NCBI GenBank assembly: GCA_964023205.1
Contig: OZ026842.1
Location: 4,691,067 to 4,755,066 of the forward strand
DNA: 64,000 bases
DNA from: Lutraria lutraria
Taxonomy: Eukaryota; Mollusca; Bivalvia; Venerida; Mactridae
Reading direction: 5' to 3'
Under the pieces are notes generated by a model. The model was not told where the DNA came from and ran no database searches. It saw only the letters and a list, made by a program, of their open reading frames with translations. The first letter of the stretch is position 1; the number at the start of each line of letters is the position of its first letter. Positions 26,171-38,929 of the stretch are shown piece after piece. The translations under genes and the position numbers were made by a program.

Positions 26171-26201
26171 CAGGGATGCTACATTACATATAGCATCCCT
26201 G
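26171..26201. mobile_element. 31-bp transposon relic: two terminal inverted repeats almost fused
   Basis: CAGGGATGCTA and TAGCATCCCTG separated by only nine bases, flanked by a 7-bp direct repeat ATATAAC. The termini are identical to those of the 2.9-kb element at 60401-63281, so this is an extreme internal-deletion derivative or a remnant of the same family. Confidence 0.75.
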
Positions 26202-26427
26202 ATATAACTTAATAAAGAAAATATAGATCGCCATGCAATATCTAAAGAAATTTATATTTTTTCAACAAGGGCTACAACTCTTACATGTTTAAACATTTTT
26301 ATCGTATCCAAAGTAACTATCATAGAAATAATGACAATCGGGCAGTACCATCTTTGTAATTATAACATTTTTGTGTAGCACTGAGCAACGAAAAATTGGG
26401 AGTTTGGATCATCAACAACAACAAAAC

Positions 26428-26605
26428 ACAGGTAACTGTATCATGAATAGATTATAAAAATATGAATTTTTTTTTTTTTTAAATATTTATTACTATATTA
26501 AGAGAGAATTTTCGTTGTATAATATACCTTGTTAATATAGTAATAAATTTTTTTTATATTTTTTTTTCATATTTCTATAATCTATTCATGATACAGTTAC
26601 CTGTG
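26428..26605. mobile_element. MITE with ~38-bp inverted repeats
   Basis: CACAGGTAACTGTATCATGA at the left and TCATGATACAGTTACCTGTG at the right; the repeats extend inward through ATAGATTATA / TATAATCTAT. The centre is very AT-rich with a smaller inverted word (TATTACTATATTA / TAATATAGTAATA). Confidence 0.8.
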
Positions 26606-27638
26606 CAACAATATTGTTGTAGGATCCTAATACGTGAAGAGAACCATGCAGGTGTCAGTTAAATGGTATAAATTATACCAGTATATTTTCAAACAGCTAT
26701 CAAGTTAGTACTTTGTGGGGTTTTGTTGTTGTTGTTTTGTTGCTTGACGTAGAGTAAGTAAACAGCAAACCTTTTTGCTTTCGATTTTTATTCGAAACGT
26801 ATATTTTTTTCGTACTTTACTAACACGATTTGGTATTAAGGTTCCGAGGTTATAAGACTTGAGATCGGTCTCCGAACTCAAGACTAATCTCATATCTCGT
26901 CTTTGGACATTTCTAAGTTAATTAAGATCAGACAATAGTGATATCACTGATACATTTGTCAGACAGCATATAATTGATATTTATGTATTTATGTATGTAT
27001 TTATACATGAACTGTCTCTATCTTTTCAACAGCAATTCTTTGAAAATGGAATTGAGATTTGAGCTCAGAGGCCATTTCCAAAGTATAACAGTTTATAACC
27101 TTGGACCTGATATGTACGTCATACCACACAGTGGTCAGTGCAATTTGTCCGATCGGCACATCCATTTTTGTAAAAATATCTATTAAGACACCTTTTTACT
27201 CATGTTAATACGAGCACAAGATCCGAAATGGCATATTATAACTCGGAACAAAGATCAATTGATACAAAATGGTAGTGATTCAGTAATCGCAGAACATTTT
27301 AACAATGATAAAAGAACACACCCATTAAATGCTGAATCAATTTATTTTTGTTGTAACAAAATATGAATACAATGTACAAGTAAAATATCTTTTCTGATAA
27401 ATATACCTATAAAGAGTTTATAAATTCATACACGGTAATTTTAATTCTATCTTCACGATTCTTCTTATGGTCGGTTCCTCTTGTGGTCGGTCCGTTCATG
27501 CAGTATCTATTCCGAGTTAGTACTAAAATGTAAAAATGTTTTATATTTAATATGTCTGTCTTACCTCGGTCAAAAGTATATAAATTGATTAATTGATTTG
27601 TAAATTAATACATCAATCATTCAATTAATTAATTACAG

Positions 27639-27812
27639 TACAACCTCTACAGAGCGACCATCTCTTGAGCAACAACCTCATTCCAACAACAGCATAATTT
27701 GTTCCTCAGCTTAACAATTAATCTTCCCTCTCTAAAGCAAAAATCTCACAGCAACAACAGAATATTGCTACTCACAAAGGGTATTCCTTTCGAGAGATTG
27801 TAGTGTTATGAT
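27639..27812. repeat. Palindromic dispersed repeat (AC-AACCTCT family), copy 1
   Basis: Begins ACAGTACAACCTCTACAGAG, repeats GAGCAACAACCTC-type words, and ends in a GAGAGATTGTAGTG-like complement. Related copies: 35617-35791, 47693-48082, 48517-48692 and 52189-52276. Confidence 0.65.
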
Positions 27813-28613
27813 AAATACAAATATGGTAATCGAACTAAAGGGGTTGTCTGTCTTTTAAACTGAATATTATAATTACACAAATAAAGCCAGACTGATTTTA
27901 AAGAGCCAAATAGAAACAAAAAAGGGAGCTCCAACAAGATATCATTTTTTTTTCTAGACGAATAATACTTATGAGTATTAGTTTATTATGGCTGTTTGCG
28001 AGTATATAGTGTAGTGTTAGTTTGGCTAATCCTGATCATTTGATTGGCTAATGGTGATGACTGAATCTATTAATAGCTGACAGGTTAGTAAATCATGAAG
28101 TCATTGCCTAGATAAGTTGTTGTGTGGCTATTTGAAGTTCAATGTGGTTGAATGATAGTGCTCAGATTTATGGTGAATTCGTTAACATAAAGGGTTGATT
28201 CTATTTGATTGATGTACAGTATGATATAACAATGTGCTTGTGAACTATATGGCATGAATTTATTCATTTGTCAAATACTCATGATTGTCATTATAATGTG
28301 TATTACTCATATCATACATATATACATCATACCTAAATGGAGGATTGAATAAAATATACAGTCAATATCCTTTATGAAAAAAGCAACTTCATACAAAAAA
28401 CATAAACCAATATGCTTCTTGTAATTCGTCTACCTATAACGTTTTGTTATAGTTGTTCTTGTTAGAATTACGACCCAAAGCGATAGTGCAGTATAGTATC
28501 AGCGCTTGACTAAATTCGGTATCCTTGTTCTGTTCTGTTTATCAACAATAAGTTGACAAATCAAAAATAAACATATCCTTCCATTCTGTCACTTAAGCGC
28601 TTTTGAACGAATG

Positions 28614-28778
28614 TACAGTCAAACCTGTGAACAAAAACCACCCTCTAGAATGACATAATGTGACCTTAATGGACAGGTGACCTTTTCAGTGGTCATTTTG
28701 TTCTTTATTTTTAAAAGAATGAATTTTATTCACACGGTGGCCGTTTTCCAGAGGTAGCCGCTAACACTGGTTTGACTG
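28614..28778. mobile_element. Inverted-repeat element with TACAGTCAAACCTG ends
   Basis: TACAGTCAAACCTG at the left and GGTTTGACTGTA at the right, 165 bp apart. A relative lies at 49989-50162 (ACAGTCCAACCTGTAAACAG ... GATTGACTGTA). It starts 23 bp beyond the stop of gene A; a TTTATT at 28704-28709 could supply an AATAAA poly(A) signal for that gene on the minus strand. Confidence 0.65.
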
Positions 28779-28800
28779 TAATTAGAAATATCGACTCTTT

Positions 28801-31800
28801 TTAACGTACTTTTCTGGTTGCAATCTGGAGAAGTTTTCTCAACTGTTTCTGGAGATCACGTTTGTCACCTTCAAGTTTTTCTTCGGCTTCTTCCAACTCC
28901 TTCTCAAATTTAGCTTCCTCTTCATCAACAGCGTCAAACACCATCTTGCACATATTGAAAAGAGGTTCGGTTGCCTGCAAATAAATGTCATCCTCGGCTG
29001 CAAAGACAATGAAATGTTAATTATCACGACCATACATAGAAAAAATTGAAAAAATCAAGTGTAATTCATTGATTATTTTGTGCTTGGCGCCGTTTTTCAA
29101 TTTTCAGTTATATACGACGGTCGATTCATCAAGTTTTTTTTAACAGTATTATAACCAGCACTAACTTACTCTTCTAAGAGGAACCGGCAGCAATTTCTAC
29201 ACATTTGGAGGAAAATTGACAATGTTAGTAAATGTTCATGGAAAATGTATGACCTGCGTAACCGGGAATCAAACCCGGATTCCCGGATTACATCTCCAGC
29301 ACATTGACCACGGCCGCGGCTTACCAATCATTTAACAAAGGGATTAGACATATCATTTGTCTATGAGTCATATAACCCTGTGGGGATTTAAGTTATATTT
29401 GCCAATCTTACTACAATATTGTCTCCATATTTTTAAATTAAATTACTACACGATATGAATTCTGACACTATGTTCAGTTTAGGGCTATCATTTGACCCTT
29501 AAAACAGAATTTTGAGTCTCGAGATAAGACAATTAAAATTCTAACTCTTGTGAATGTGTAGCGAAAGTCAAATTGATTATTGAATTAGACCGTAGTGGAA
29601 TATTTTTGTGGCACGTTATTTCCTGGTGTCGGATTATTTGAAAAACTAGTAAATACGTGGTACACATAAAATGATACATCATATTGTTTACTCACGGTCC
29701 ATGTCGTTCAAGTAAAGAGAGAACATGACAGTTTCTTTCTCGGCTTCGAGGTTAACACCTGTTGAAAGAATAAATCATATTATAAGTGATAGCTAAAAAG
29801 TCAAATTTAGGTCTGCTATGATAAGAAATTTAATTCACGCAGACGAAAATAGGAAAATCGAATGTATGCTGAATATATGGGAAAAACAAATGTATGCTGT
29901 GGTAAGGGAAATTCAAAATCATACTGTGATAATGGGAAACTCAAATTTACCCTGCGTTAATGGGAAAATGAAATTTACACTGTGATAATGGGAAACTCAA
30001 ATTTACACTGTATTAAAGGAAAATCAAAATTATACTATTGATAATGGGGAAATCAAATTTATACTGTGATAATGGGGAAATCAAATTTTACACTGTATTA
30101 AAGGGAAATCAAATTTATACTGTGACAATGGGGAAATAAAAGTTTACACTGTATTAAAGGGAAATCAAATTTATTCTGTGACAATGGGGAAATCAAATTT
30201 ACACTGTGATAATGGGGAAGTGAAATTTACACTGAGTTAATGGGGAAGTGAAATTTACACTGTGGTAATAGGAAAGAAAATCATACTCACACTGGAGAAG
30301 GGGGAAAATCTTATCAATGAATTCAGAGAATGCTTTCATCTCATCATCATCTGCTTCCTGCAATAAAAACATAAAAATAGTTTCAGTATCTATATAAGCG
30401 TGTACGGGACAAGAATTGTTTTTCGATAAATCAATGATTAAAATATTTCGTATACAACGATTTTAAGAATTATGTTGCGATTAAATTTAATCTAGGTAGA
30501 CAGTTAAACACTGTTATAGCGTACTCATATATAGTGAAAATGAAGTAACTATTTCCGCCTGGCGACAAATTAAGCTGTTTGGTATTTCAATGCAACGTAT
30601 AAAGCTTAAGATTCGGATCCAAAGAAATTTACTATAACCGAGTTCTGCTGTACTATAGTTTAATTAATTCTAATTATTAGATAGCAACAAATTATCATCA
30701 TATTGTTTTGAGTTACTTACACATGCTTCTTCGGCAACATCCAAGACTTTTGGACAAGCTTTAGCAAGGACGCAGTAGTCTTCATCTTCCTCAGCTACAA
30801 ATATAGCAAATAAACTGTATTAAAGCGATTTCTTAAAATTTCAGTTGACGATAGACCTTGTAGCTTAAATGGTATGCTGTGATAGCAAGACTCGCATCAT
30901 GGGTCTCTTGTCAATAACGATCACTTGTACCACGCATATTAATCTCTGTTCGCAGGATCATTTGTACTCTAAATATACCTTCAAGTTCTATCATTAGTTC
31001 TACTATCATTAATCATCTCATTGTTTTATATATTTCATGTTACATTAGATCAAGGCCAGACTTATATATAAACATTTCATATCTAATATTTTGACAAATA
31101 GATAGTATTTTATCAAATTACTATGTAAGAAATGATTTTTTTTAAAGAACATTATATACCTTCTCCGCCACTGTTCTGAATTATCATCTTAATTACATTC
31201 TTAAGGATAAGACCGTCGCAAAATGTACTTTTTAAATACTTAGCTTACTCTCATCTATTGGCATTACATTTAAAAAAAAACTTTATATCTCATTTGTTAG
31301 TTCAAGCCATATTCTGCGTAAAGCATTATCTTTCATGTTAACCATTGTCTTTGTCACGTCATTTGTAATTTCATGTATGTAATTGTATGTTCACATGGGC
31401 CTGAGTGCCTACTGATTTCAAAATAAACTATATATATATCAAGTATATTCAAGTACAAATTTTCGAGTTATTATCCGCAACATAATTTTTCATAAAACAA
31501 GAATTTTATTATTACACATTTATTAATATTTTCATTATTATCATCATTTTTTATCAAAATTATCATTATTGTAATATTATAATTACTAATTATCATTATT
31601 TCAGTTATTATAATATCATAATTATCATTATTTCAGTTATTATAATATTATAATTATCATTATTTCAGTTATTATTATAATTACTCACTTAAGGTAATGT
31701 TGAAGGCTTCATACATGTTTCTCGCTGATTCACATTTTCCGATGAGTTGAGCCACTAAAATGAAACACAGATAATGTACATACACAAAGAGCATACAAAC

Positions 31801-33223
31801 ACGCATTAACTTGAATGGGATCAGATAGTCAGTAAAAAGCAGATTACAAAATGAAGACACATTATATTTATACGTATATAAGAAAATACTTCTAAAATGC
31901 AAATCATCAACTCAGAATTAATCAGTTTCTCACTCAAAGGACATCAGTATATCTAAATAAGACCCATAAAAAATAACAATTAAAAAAAATATAAACTGTC
32001 AAAGCTGAATAATTACTCGATATCTTTTAATTTAATAAACATATTAACTGTAACTTGACCAGCAAATTAATTAAACTGACTTACATGCTAACCATCCTTT
32101 TGGCCAGTCACCTTCAGCTGAATAAATAAGAAAGAAAATATAAATAAATATAATCATGAATAATAAATCAAGTATTCAAAATACGTGTTACATGAAAAAA
32201 ATGCACAACCATTGGAATTAAAAATTGTTAAAAATGGCTCTGTAGAAAACTTTTGCGAAGTGTATTCGTACACTGGAAACATTTTTTTCATTTCTCTTTC
32301 AATTTCTCTATGCGCCACCGATTAAATCCCATTGTAATATTTAAAGTTCAAAAAGGTTAATTCCAGGACACCCGATTAGTTAATCTTGTATAAATTTATG
32401 TAAAATCCGAAGAAAAAATCGACGTTAAATATTTCTTATTTGTCGACCATTTCTTGTTACGGAGCTAGAGATTCAAAGTTCTACTTAAAAAGTAATGACT
32501 TAACATATGATTATTTTTATCATTATTGAATAATGACACTTTCATAATTAAGAAAAAAAGATATTGTTTAGTATTTAAGACCATTTTGTCAGAATTTAGA
32601 TCATAATATCAGTCCTTGTTTCTTTACCGAAACAAAAACAAAAACAAACAAACAACAGAAAGCGCGCTGAAAATACAACAAATCTATAACAACATGTTAT
32701 GTTCCGTAATGACATTAATGAATTCTGAATTACAATGTACGTGTTCATGCAGCACCACTTCCTGGAGTCGAGCTCCAAAATATGATGCCTTCTAAACAGT
32801 GGAGTAATTCAAATATATAAAATTTTACCAAGGTTGAAAATAAATTTGTTTGGAGAGTTCCTATACCTACTCACGAAAATCCTAGATATAGTAAATAAAC
32901 AAATCACAGTTTTTTGGAGGGCATTTTTTACTATTGTTATATAACGTTAGTAAAAAAAACCTACCTACCTACCCAGTGCTAAAATTCTGGATCGGAGCAC
33001 TCCAAACAAACTTATTTCTATTTTCAGCCCAATAACAAAAGTTTATAACATAACAATTTGAATATACATTTTTTACTAATTCTAAAAAATCATGTATTAT
33101 AAACTTACCACGTTTGCCTTTCAGTTGGTTCATTCTTGTCTGCAATGAATTTTTCATTTGTGGCTTGCATTCCACAATTCCGGCAACAGCCACGGCGAGG
33201 AGAATAGCGAAAACTGCTTTCAT
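28801..33223 (-). CDS. Gene A: secreted acidic six-cysteine proprotein, paralogue of gene B
   Basis: Seven exons, 204 aa: 33109-33223, 32085-32117, 31689-31754, 30721-30794, 30291-30357, 29696-29758, 28801-28997. All are GT-AG, with phases 1,1,1,0,1,1 exactly as in gene B; exon 1 (115 nt) and exon 4 (74 nt) have identical lengths in both. Residues 1-19 are a signal peptide (MKAVFAILLAVAVAGIVEC), then a short basic propeptide ending KGKR before AEGDWPKGW. Mature cysteines lie in GKC, DYC, KAC, EAC, LQC and NMC; four of these are shared with gene B. Many Glu/Asp residues and a probable C-terminal amphipathic or coiled helix (FEKELEEAEEKLEG) end in ATRKVR. I do not recognise the family. The start is the first ATG, about 64 bp after a TATAAAA box. 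Confidence 0.85.
29257..29325 (-). repeat. tRNA-like SINE head fragment
   Basis: On the minus strand it has CCGTGGTCAATGTGCTGG (A-box-like) and GGGTTTGATTCCCGGTTACG (B-box-like) at tRNA spacing. No matching acceptor stem, so not a functional tRNA. Lies in gene A intron 6. Confidence 0.5.
29860..30285. repeat. Degenerate ~30-60-bp tandem repeat in gene A intron 5
   Basis: Repeated words TTTACACTGTGATAATGGG, GAAATCAAATTTA and ACACTGTATTAAAGGGAAAT recur about a dozen times with irregular spacing. Confidence 0.8.
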
Positions 33224-33286
33224 TCTGAGATAGTATTTGAGATCCTCGAAAGTTAGAGAGTACGGAATGAGGACCACTACAGCTCG

Positions 33287-33293
33287 TTTTATA
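33287..33293 (-). promoter_or_regulatory. TATA box of gene A
   Basis: TATAAAA on the minus strand about 64 bp upstream of the ATG, with a GGAGGG flank. Its position matches that of gene B, supporting both start choices. Confidence 0.65.
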
Positions 33294-34534
33294 CCCTCCA
33301 GATCCGGGGTGTCCAAGCTCATGACCGTACGATGTGACGTCATCGCTGGTCGGAGAAGTGCGGCCAGTCTAGGGGGGCTTATTGGACTTTTTTTCGTGAA
33401 AGTTTGAATAAAAATTATTTCAGGAATTAAGCCATATTCTTCACGCCGATATACGGTCAAAAAGAGCTTTTATAAATTCCCGAAGGTAGCGAACTTTAAT
33501 AAAACCATTGCGCATGCGGGGGCATTTTTTTCCAATTCGTCCGGTGTCCTTTTTGTTAATACTAACAGTTATAAGACTAACATAATTGTTTGTACAACAA
33601 TGACAAGATATTCTGATTACTTAGTCCATAAAAGATCCAACCTGGCAAGTTGGCTCGAGCAGTTAGCCACGGGGCGGTTGACATACTGGTCGCGGACTGT
33701 GTCTTAAAGTTAAAGACAATATTGACAAAGGTGTTTGCTGTCAGTGATCTACAGCCTCTTAGTTAAACGTGTCACAGTTTCTAAATGCTACAGCATTCCG
33801 AAACGCACACTCAGAAAATGTGAACTAGACCTTAAAAACTGCAGGTCCTGGAAAAGGTATTTATAAAAACAACAACAATGTAGCTCCCATTGTTAATGTA
33901 GACCAGGGTGTGCAACTGACAAACGTATTTACCAAAACTGATAGAATACGTTTAATTGGTGATGTTCTAAATGCCAGACATTCCCATTTTTGGAGGGAAT
34001 TCCTAGTTGCATCTAGTATAAAATCTGCCGAAAATTTTCCAAAGCACACGAAAAAAAAATGTACACGTTCTTCCATTGGAAAGCAGATAGGGCCTCAACC
34101 AGCCCGTAAATCACGCTGATTATACAATATGGTCTGTTTTGCCTCACACGATCGTAAAATCTGTTATAACAATATGTACATACTGTATCGGCGAAAATAA
34201 ATCCATGTGTTGTTTAGCGACCTAGTATATTAATATCTTATAAAAATAGTCGTCATTTAGTAAAAAGTACGTTTTCTCGTAAGTCAAACAAATTTTATTC
34301 AGATCGATGCAAATAGAAACGGATACAATAGGTATAGTTTACTTATTTACAGTAGGGATCTTTAACAACCCGTCTGTCAGTAATTAGGACAATGCATGTT
34401 TCATACATGACCATACACCCTACATTACGACCCCGTTGACATTCGGTCGAAGAAAACGTGTCTGCATAAAGAAATTGACACTAAGTCAAAATTGCATACA
34501 TTAACGGTCAACTTGAAAACAAAGATCACTAAAG

Positions 34535-34928
34535 TGTTAAAGTCCCATAATCATATAAATTTATCAGTCGTAATAGTTTCTGTTTGTTCTATAACAGAGG
34601 AATCCGGTGTGTTTTCCTCCCGTGCGTACTTTATAGCAAGAAAAAATGTTTCCAAAACCACTATCGTATTTTTTTCAATATCATTAAAACAAATACTATA
34701 TATAGAACAGCTGTGTTTTCCCGCATTCATATTATGCACACGGCATTAAGTGGCGTCACGCGCTCTACATATTTCAATTTTACAAAAGCAAAATTCACAG
34801 CGAAATGAGTGTTTTTAGAAAAAAAATGGCTTGTTTCGTCTGTAATAATTATCCTGGGATAATATCAGCAATTGTTTTTTTATATATATATTTATATATT
34901 TTATTGCAAAAAGCTAATGGGTCTTTAA
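34535..34928. mobile_element. TTAA-flanked MITE, family member
   Basis: Begins TTAAAGTCCCATAATCAT and ends AAAGCTAATGGGTCTTTAA. The interior (GTAATAGTTTCTGTTTGTTC, GAGGAATCCGGTGTGTTTTC, AACCACTATCGTATTTTT) is shared almost throughout with 36811-37193. TTAA borders resemble piggyBac-type targets. Confidence 0.8.
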
Positions 34929-35616
34929 CAAGAACAAGTAGTCTGTTGTCATAGTTATTAATTAGTAGAAGGAGCTTTGTCTGTATTATAGTAAAACTTG
35001 AAAAACATGATATTGGTTTCATATACCGCAGCTTAAACTTAAAAGCGCGACATTAATTTTGTTCTAATACGGGTAAGTTATCAATTAGTAGTAATTAATA
35101 TATCTGTATGTTATTAAGACTTAAGAGACTGGCATTTGTTCTGATGGTTTCGTTAGCAATTAGTTAGTAGAAGAGTTTTTAGTTCTATATTATCAACACT
35201 TACAAGATTTGCATACTTATTGCTAACTAAACTATTAGAACATAGGAGATTTCTAAGGTGCATTTAATTAACCACTTGATTGTAAAGTTAGCAAAAAGTA
35301 CCGATTTTATTGACCAAAACTTACAAGAGAGAGAATATGTGGATTCTGAACACAAGTTAACAAATGTTTTACTGTGTTTAGTTATTTGAAATCAGATAAG
35401 AATAGCGTGACTTACTAGTGCAATTAAAGAGCTATACTATACATATATATGTACATGTATAATATAGGTCTTTGTCAGAAGTATACAGTAGAGACTTAGG
35501 CCATAAAAGAAACATTATGAACTAGTAAAAGTGACCTCTAAAACTTAAATACGCCTATGAATGTTTTCTGATAAGGTTAGGCTTAAAATGTGGTCGTTTT
35601 TACTGTTTCATGTACA

Positions 35617-35791
35617 GGACAACCTCTGTAAAGCAACACCCTGTGTGAGCTGCAAATATTGACCGTTGTTTAGAGGTTATTGCTCTACAGAGGTTAAATA
35701 TATAGTAAATATCAGCTTAGGGGAATTTTGAAGGTGTTTCTATGGAGAGGTTGTTGCTCTACAGAGGGCCGCTCTGGAGAGGTTGTACATG
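35617..35791. repeat. Palindromic dispersed repeat, copy 2
   Basis: ACAGGACAACCTCTGTAAAG at the left, GAGGTTATTGCTCTACAGAG in the middle and CTGGAGAGGTTGTACATGTA at the right; same family as 27639-27812 and 48517-48692. Confidence 0.65.
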
Positions 35792-36810
35792 TACTTGACC
35801 ATGATTATGGTAGGCTGGTCGCAACATTTCTTTTTCAACTTCTTTTCTAAACGTACCTTCCGTACTTTGGAGGAACAATTCGTACCAAATATTGTCGTAA
35901 TTTGGGTTTAGCTGTTAGAAACAATGGGGTGCGTGCGAAACCAGGGTAACCATAAAAAGAACAATCTGTTAAGGTCTTACTCTAAATTTATTAATTAAAA
36001 CGTTACAGTGTGTTTTCAGTTGAATAAATATTTCTCCAGATTTGTGATGTCTTTCATGTTTGCGATCTGCTATAAGTCTGTCTTGTTTGTCATGAGTTAT
36101 TATATATATTAATACATGTTTGTTTGGTGTACTTGTGTACAGAACAAGACGGAATAAAGATACTGTTCTGTTCTATTAGTCGATGTCAAATTATCAAATG
36201 ACTGTAAAAAGTTTGATCAGCTAATAGTCACTGTAATGAGAAAAGCTAGAAAATAAACGATTTTGAAAAATACGGATTTGTAAAAACTGGGACTATTAAA
36301 TACAAAAAATTGTATAATGGATCCAGGTAAGAATAAACGCAAACAAGTCACATAATATAGTATATACTTAAGTTTTGTTCGTCACTGAAGCTATTCTACT
36401 TTCAAATAAAAACAATTTTAAGGATTAGGAAACTCTGGGCAATATTATTATAAGTAATTAAAATAAAACTTTAATGTATTTCGTAACCTTCGAGAGTTCA
36501 ATATATACAAATATACTAGCAGTTGAACAACAATGGATGATTTGATTGAAGTGGTAAAAATGTCCTAAACACACAGTGGTTATTTCAAAAGTAGAAATGT
36601 ATTTATATTCAGCCAGACATTTATAAATATATGTTACTGTGTTTTAAACACGATGTTACTGATTTCTACAATTGTTATATTTTTTAAAGCTACCAGCTTC
36701 TTCAGTCTCCATCAGCACGACACAAATAAATGCACTTCATAGATCGTAGATTTAATGTTTTTCTTGTTGTTTTTTAATTGTTCTGCACGACGAGACACAT
36801 TTCACATCAT

Positions 36811-37193
36811 TAAAGTCCCATAATCATTTTAATTTATCGGTCGTAATAGTTTCTGTTTGTTCTATAACAGAGGAATCCGGTGTGTTTTCCTCCCGTGCAT
36901 ATTTATAGCAAGAAAAAATGTTTCCAAAACCACTATCGTATTTTTCTCAATATCATTGAAAAAATACTATTTATAGAACAGCTATGTTTTCCTGCAGTCA
37001 TATCATGCAAGTGACGTCACGCGCTCTATATAGGCCTATATTTCAAGTTTACAAAAGCAAAATTCACAGCGAAATGGGTGTTTTTAGAAGAAAAAGGGCT
37101 TGTTTCGTCGGTAATAATTATCCTGGGATAATATCAGCAATTGTTTGTTTTTTTTGCGTATATATTTTTACAGCAAAAAGCTAATGGGACTTT
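36811..37193. mobile_element. TTAA-type MITE, second copy of the 34535 element
   Basis: Begins TTAAAGTCCCATAATCAT and ends GCTAATGGGACTTTA; highly similar to 34535-34928 across its length, in the same orientation, about 2.3 kb away. The right TTAA is decayed to TTAC. Confidence 0.8.
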
Positions 37194-37890
37194 ACACTGT
37201 AAATGAAGCTGTTCAACTAGGCACATAGAAGGTCTACGGTTCTATCCAGGTGTATGCTAAGGGTTTTTCCTTCACTGTATTAGCTGGAATTGTTGCCAGG
37301 TAACCCAGATGTAAAAAGAAGTTCCGATTTTCTTTGTAAACAAATTTCTATATCTTGACATTATTAAAACGCTTTTTTTCTCTTTAAACACATTTATGTA
37401 TCTTGAAATTGATACTGATAAAAAAACTTGTTTGTTTTTCTCTGTGAACACATTCTTATTTGTTTATCATATTTGATGTTTTCACATCATCTGACTTAAT
37501 AATATGTATACAATGCCTAATAAAGATTATGCTATGTTATGCTAACCCGAATGACCCCTTTTTCGAACCTTGACCTCTATTGGGTCTCGGTCATTCTCAT
37601 ATCATTTTCATGTCAATAACATCTACGAACTAAATAAATGTTTTGAAAAAAATGGTTTTGCCCGGTAGACCCTATATTTTTACACAGGCATTAATAACGG
37701 ATCTGTGAGAGTAATCTAACCATTAAATGAAAATTAAAGAATTCGACCCCGTTCAACTTGTAGTCTTGTATTTTATTAATTAATTTTATTTCATTTAATA
37801 TCTAGTTGTTGGTTTCACAAATGCTGTGTCAAAGAGGCTTTTTCGGAATAAAAACAAAAAAGTTGACCATATATATAGTTCTTATCATTC

Positions 37891-38055
37891 CTGTGATGGC
37901 ACAGAGGTGACATGAACATGTGTGCGATTATTTAAGTCGTTAGTAAGTCTTAAGCGAGATAACTAAGCGCGATTTTGTGTTTATCTCGTGCGCACGACTT
38001 AGTAACTCTTTTTTTCAGTAAAAATCGCACACATATCACCTCTGTACTGCCGTAC
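37891..38055. repeat. Inverted repeat, ~165 bp
   Basis: GGCACAGAGGTGACATG with GTGTGCGATT on the left pair with AAATCGCACACATATCACCT and CTGTACTGCC on the right. The centre also holds a smaller inverted word (AAGTCGTTAGTAAG / CGACTTAGTAACT). Likely a MITE. Confidence 0.6.
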
Positions 38056-38862
38056 ATTCTTGCAGAACTACCCAGTCTGTGGCATCATGAGGTTACCCAA
38101 TGTTTGCACAACACGAAACATTTTGGACAAGTCAACTCAATTCTATCTATAAACCAAGGCATCTTATTGATTTGGAAAAAGGTTGGCTGCATGTTCAAAC
38201 AGCAAAACTGTTCTGTAACATTGTGTTCCTCTTTTACACAAATTATTAATTTCTCATAAAACACGATCCTAATAATATCAAAGTCATGGCTATTTTTGTA
38301 AATATCAGTGACATATAATTACAAAAAGTATTGGCAGAAAATTCAGAATCATAAACAGACTTGTAGAAAACCGGTGCCAAAACAATGCACATGTATAATA
38401 TTCATACATCTATATACCTTATCAAAACAAGTTAAATTTCAACCATAAACCTTTATGCATACCTGACAGTTTTCACACATAGAGGCAGAATAAAATCGGC
38501 CAAAAGTCACATTCAAGCGCATATAACTAAAAAAACGAGCACCATTTTTGGCTTAGAATGTTTCTATTATCAAATGCTATGATCATGCAAAGTTTACAAG
38601 AATTCTCTGTAGATACGTTTGCATTCTGCCTATATGTCTAGTATAATAGAAATGTGAAAATAGTCAGATATGTGTCCTTAATATTAAAAAAAAATTGCCT
38701 TTCCTTTGTTACCAGACAAAGTTAATACAAATTTATGTTAGAACCAATTTATTTGTAACAAAACTTTATAAATGAAGTAAAGTATATCGACTTAAACGAG
38801 GGATTGGATAACACCAGTACTAGATCAAAACTAATGGCTTCCTGAGTCTTTTTTAAACCAAG

Positions 38863-38929
38863 GGAGACAACACGTACTCGTACTTGATGGGCTACATCTA
38901 CGCGTTGTCTCCCTTGATTTGAGTTCACA
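38863..38929. repeat. Hairpin upstream of the selenoprotein gene
   Basis: AACCAAGGGAGACAACACG pairs with GCGTTGTCTCCCTTGATT around a loop of about 30 nt, about 130 bp before the selenoprotein ATG. Probably a dispersed inverted repeat rather than a regulatory hairpin. Confidence 0.5.

Larger units (their letters stand above)
22594..28800. other. Intergenic region between the two secreted-protein paralogues
   Basis: About 6.2 kb without a recognised gene. It contains the promoter of gene B, a fold-back element (24803-25325), a local tandem duplication (25645-25855), a 31-bp transposon relic (26171-26201), a MITE (26428-26605), a palindromic repeat (27639-27812) and another repeat next to gene A (28614-28778). 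Open frames at 23812-24018 and 26974-27186 look random. Confidence 0.5.

Noticed and set aside
29257..29325. Possible functional tRNA gene on the minus strand
   Set aside because: A- and B-box-like words are present but no closing acceptor stem. Similar fragments occur elsewhere, so it is SINE-derived.
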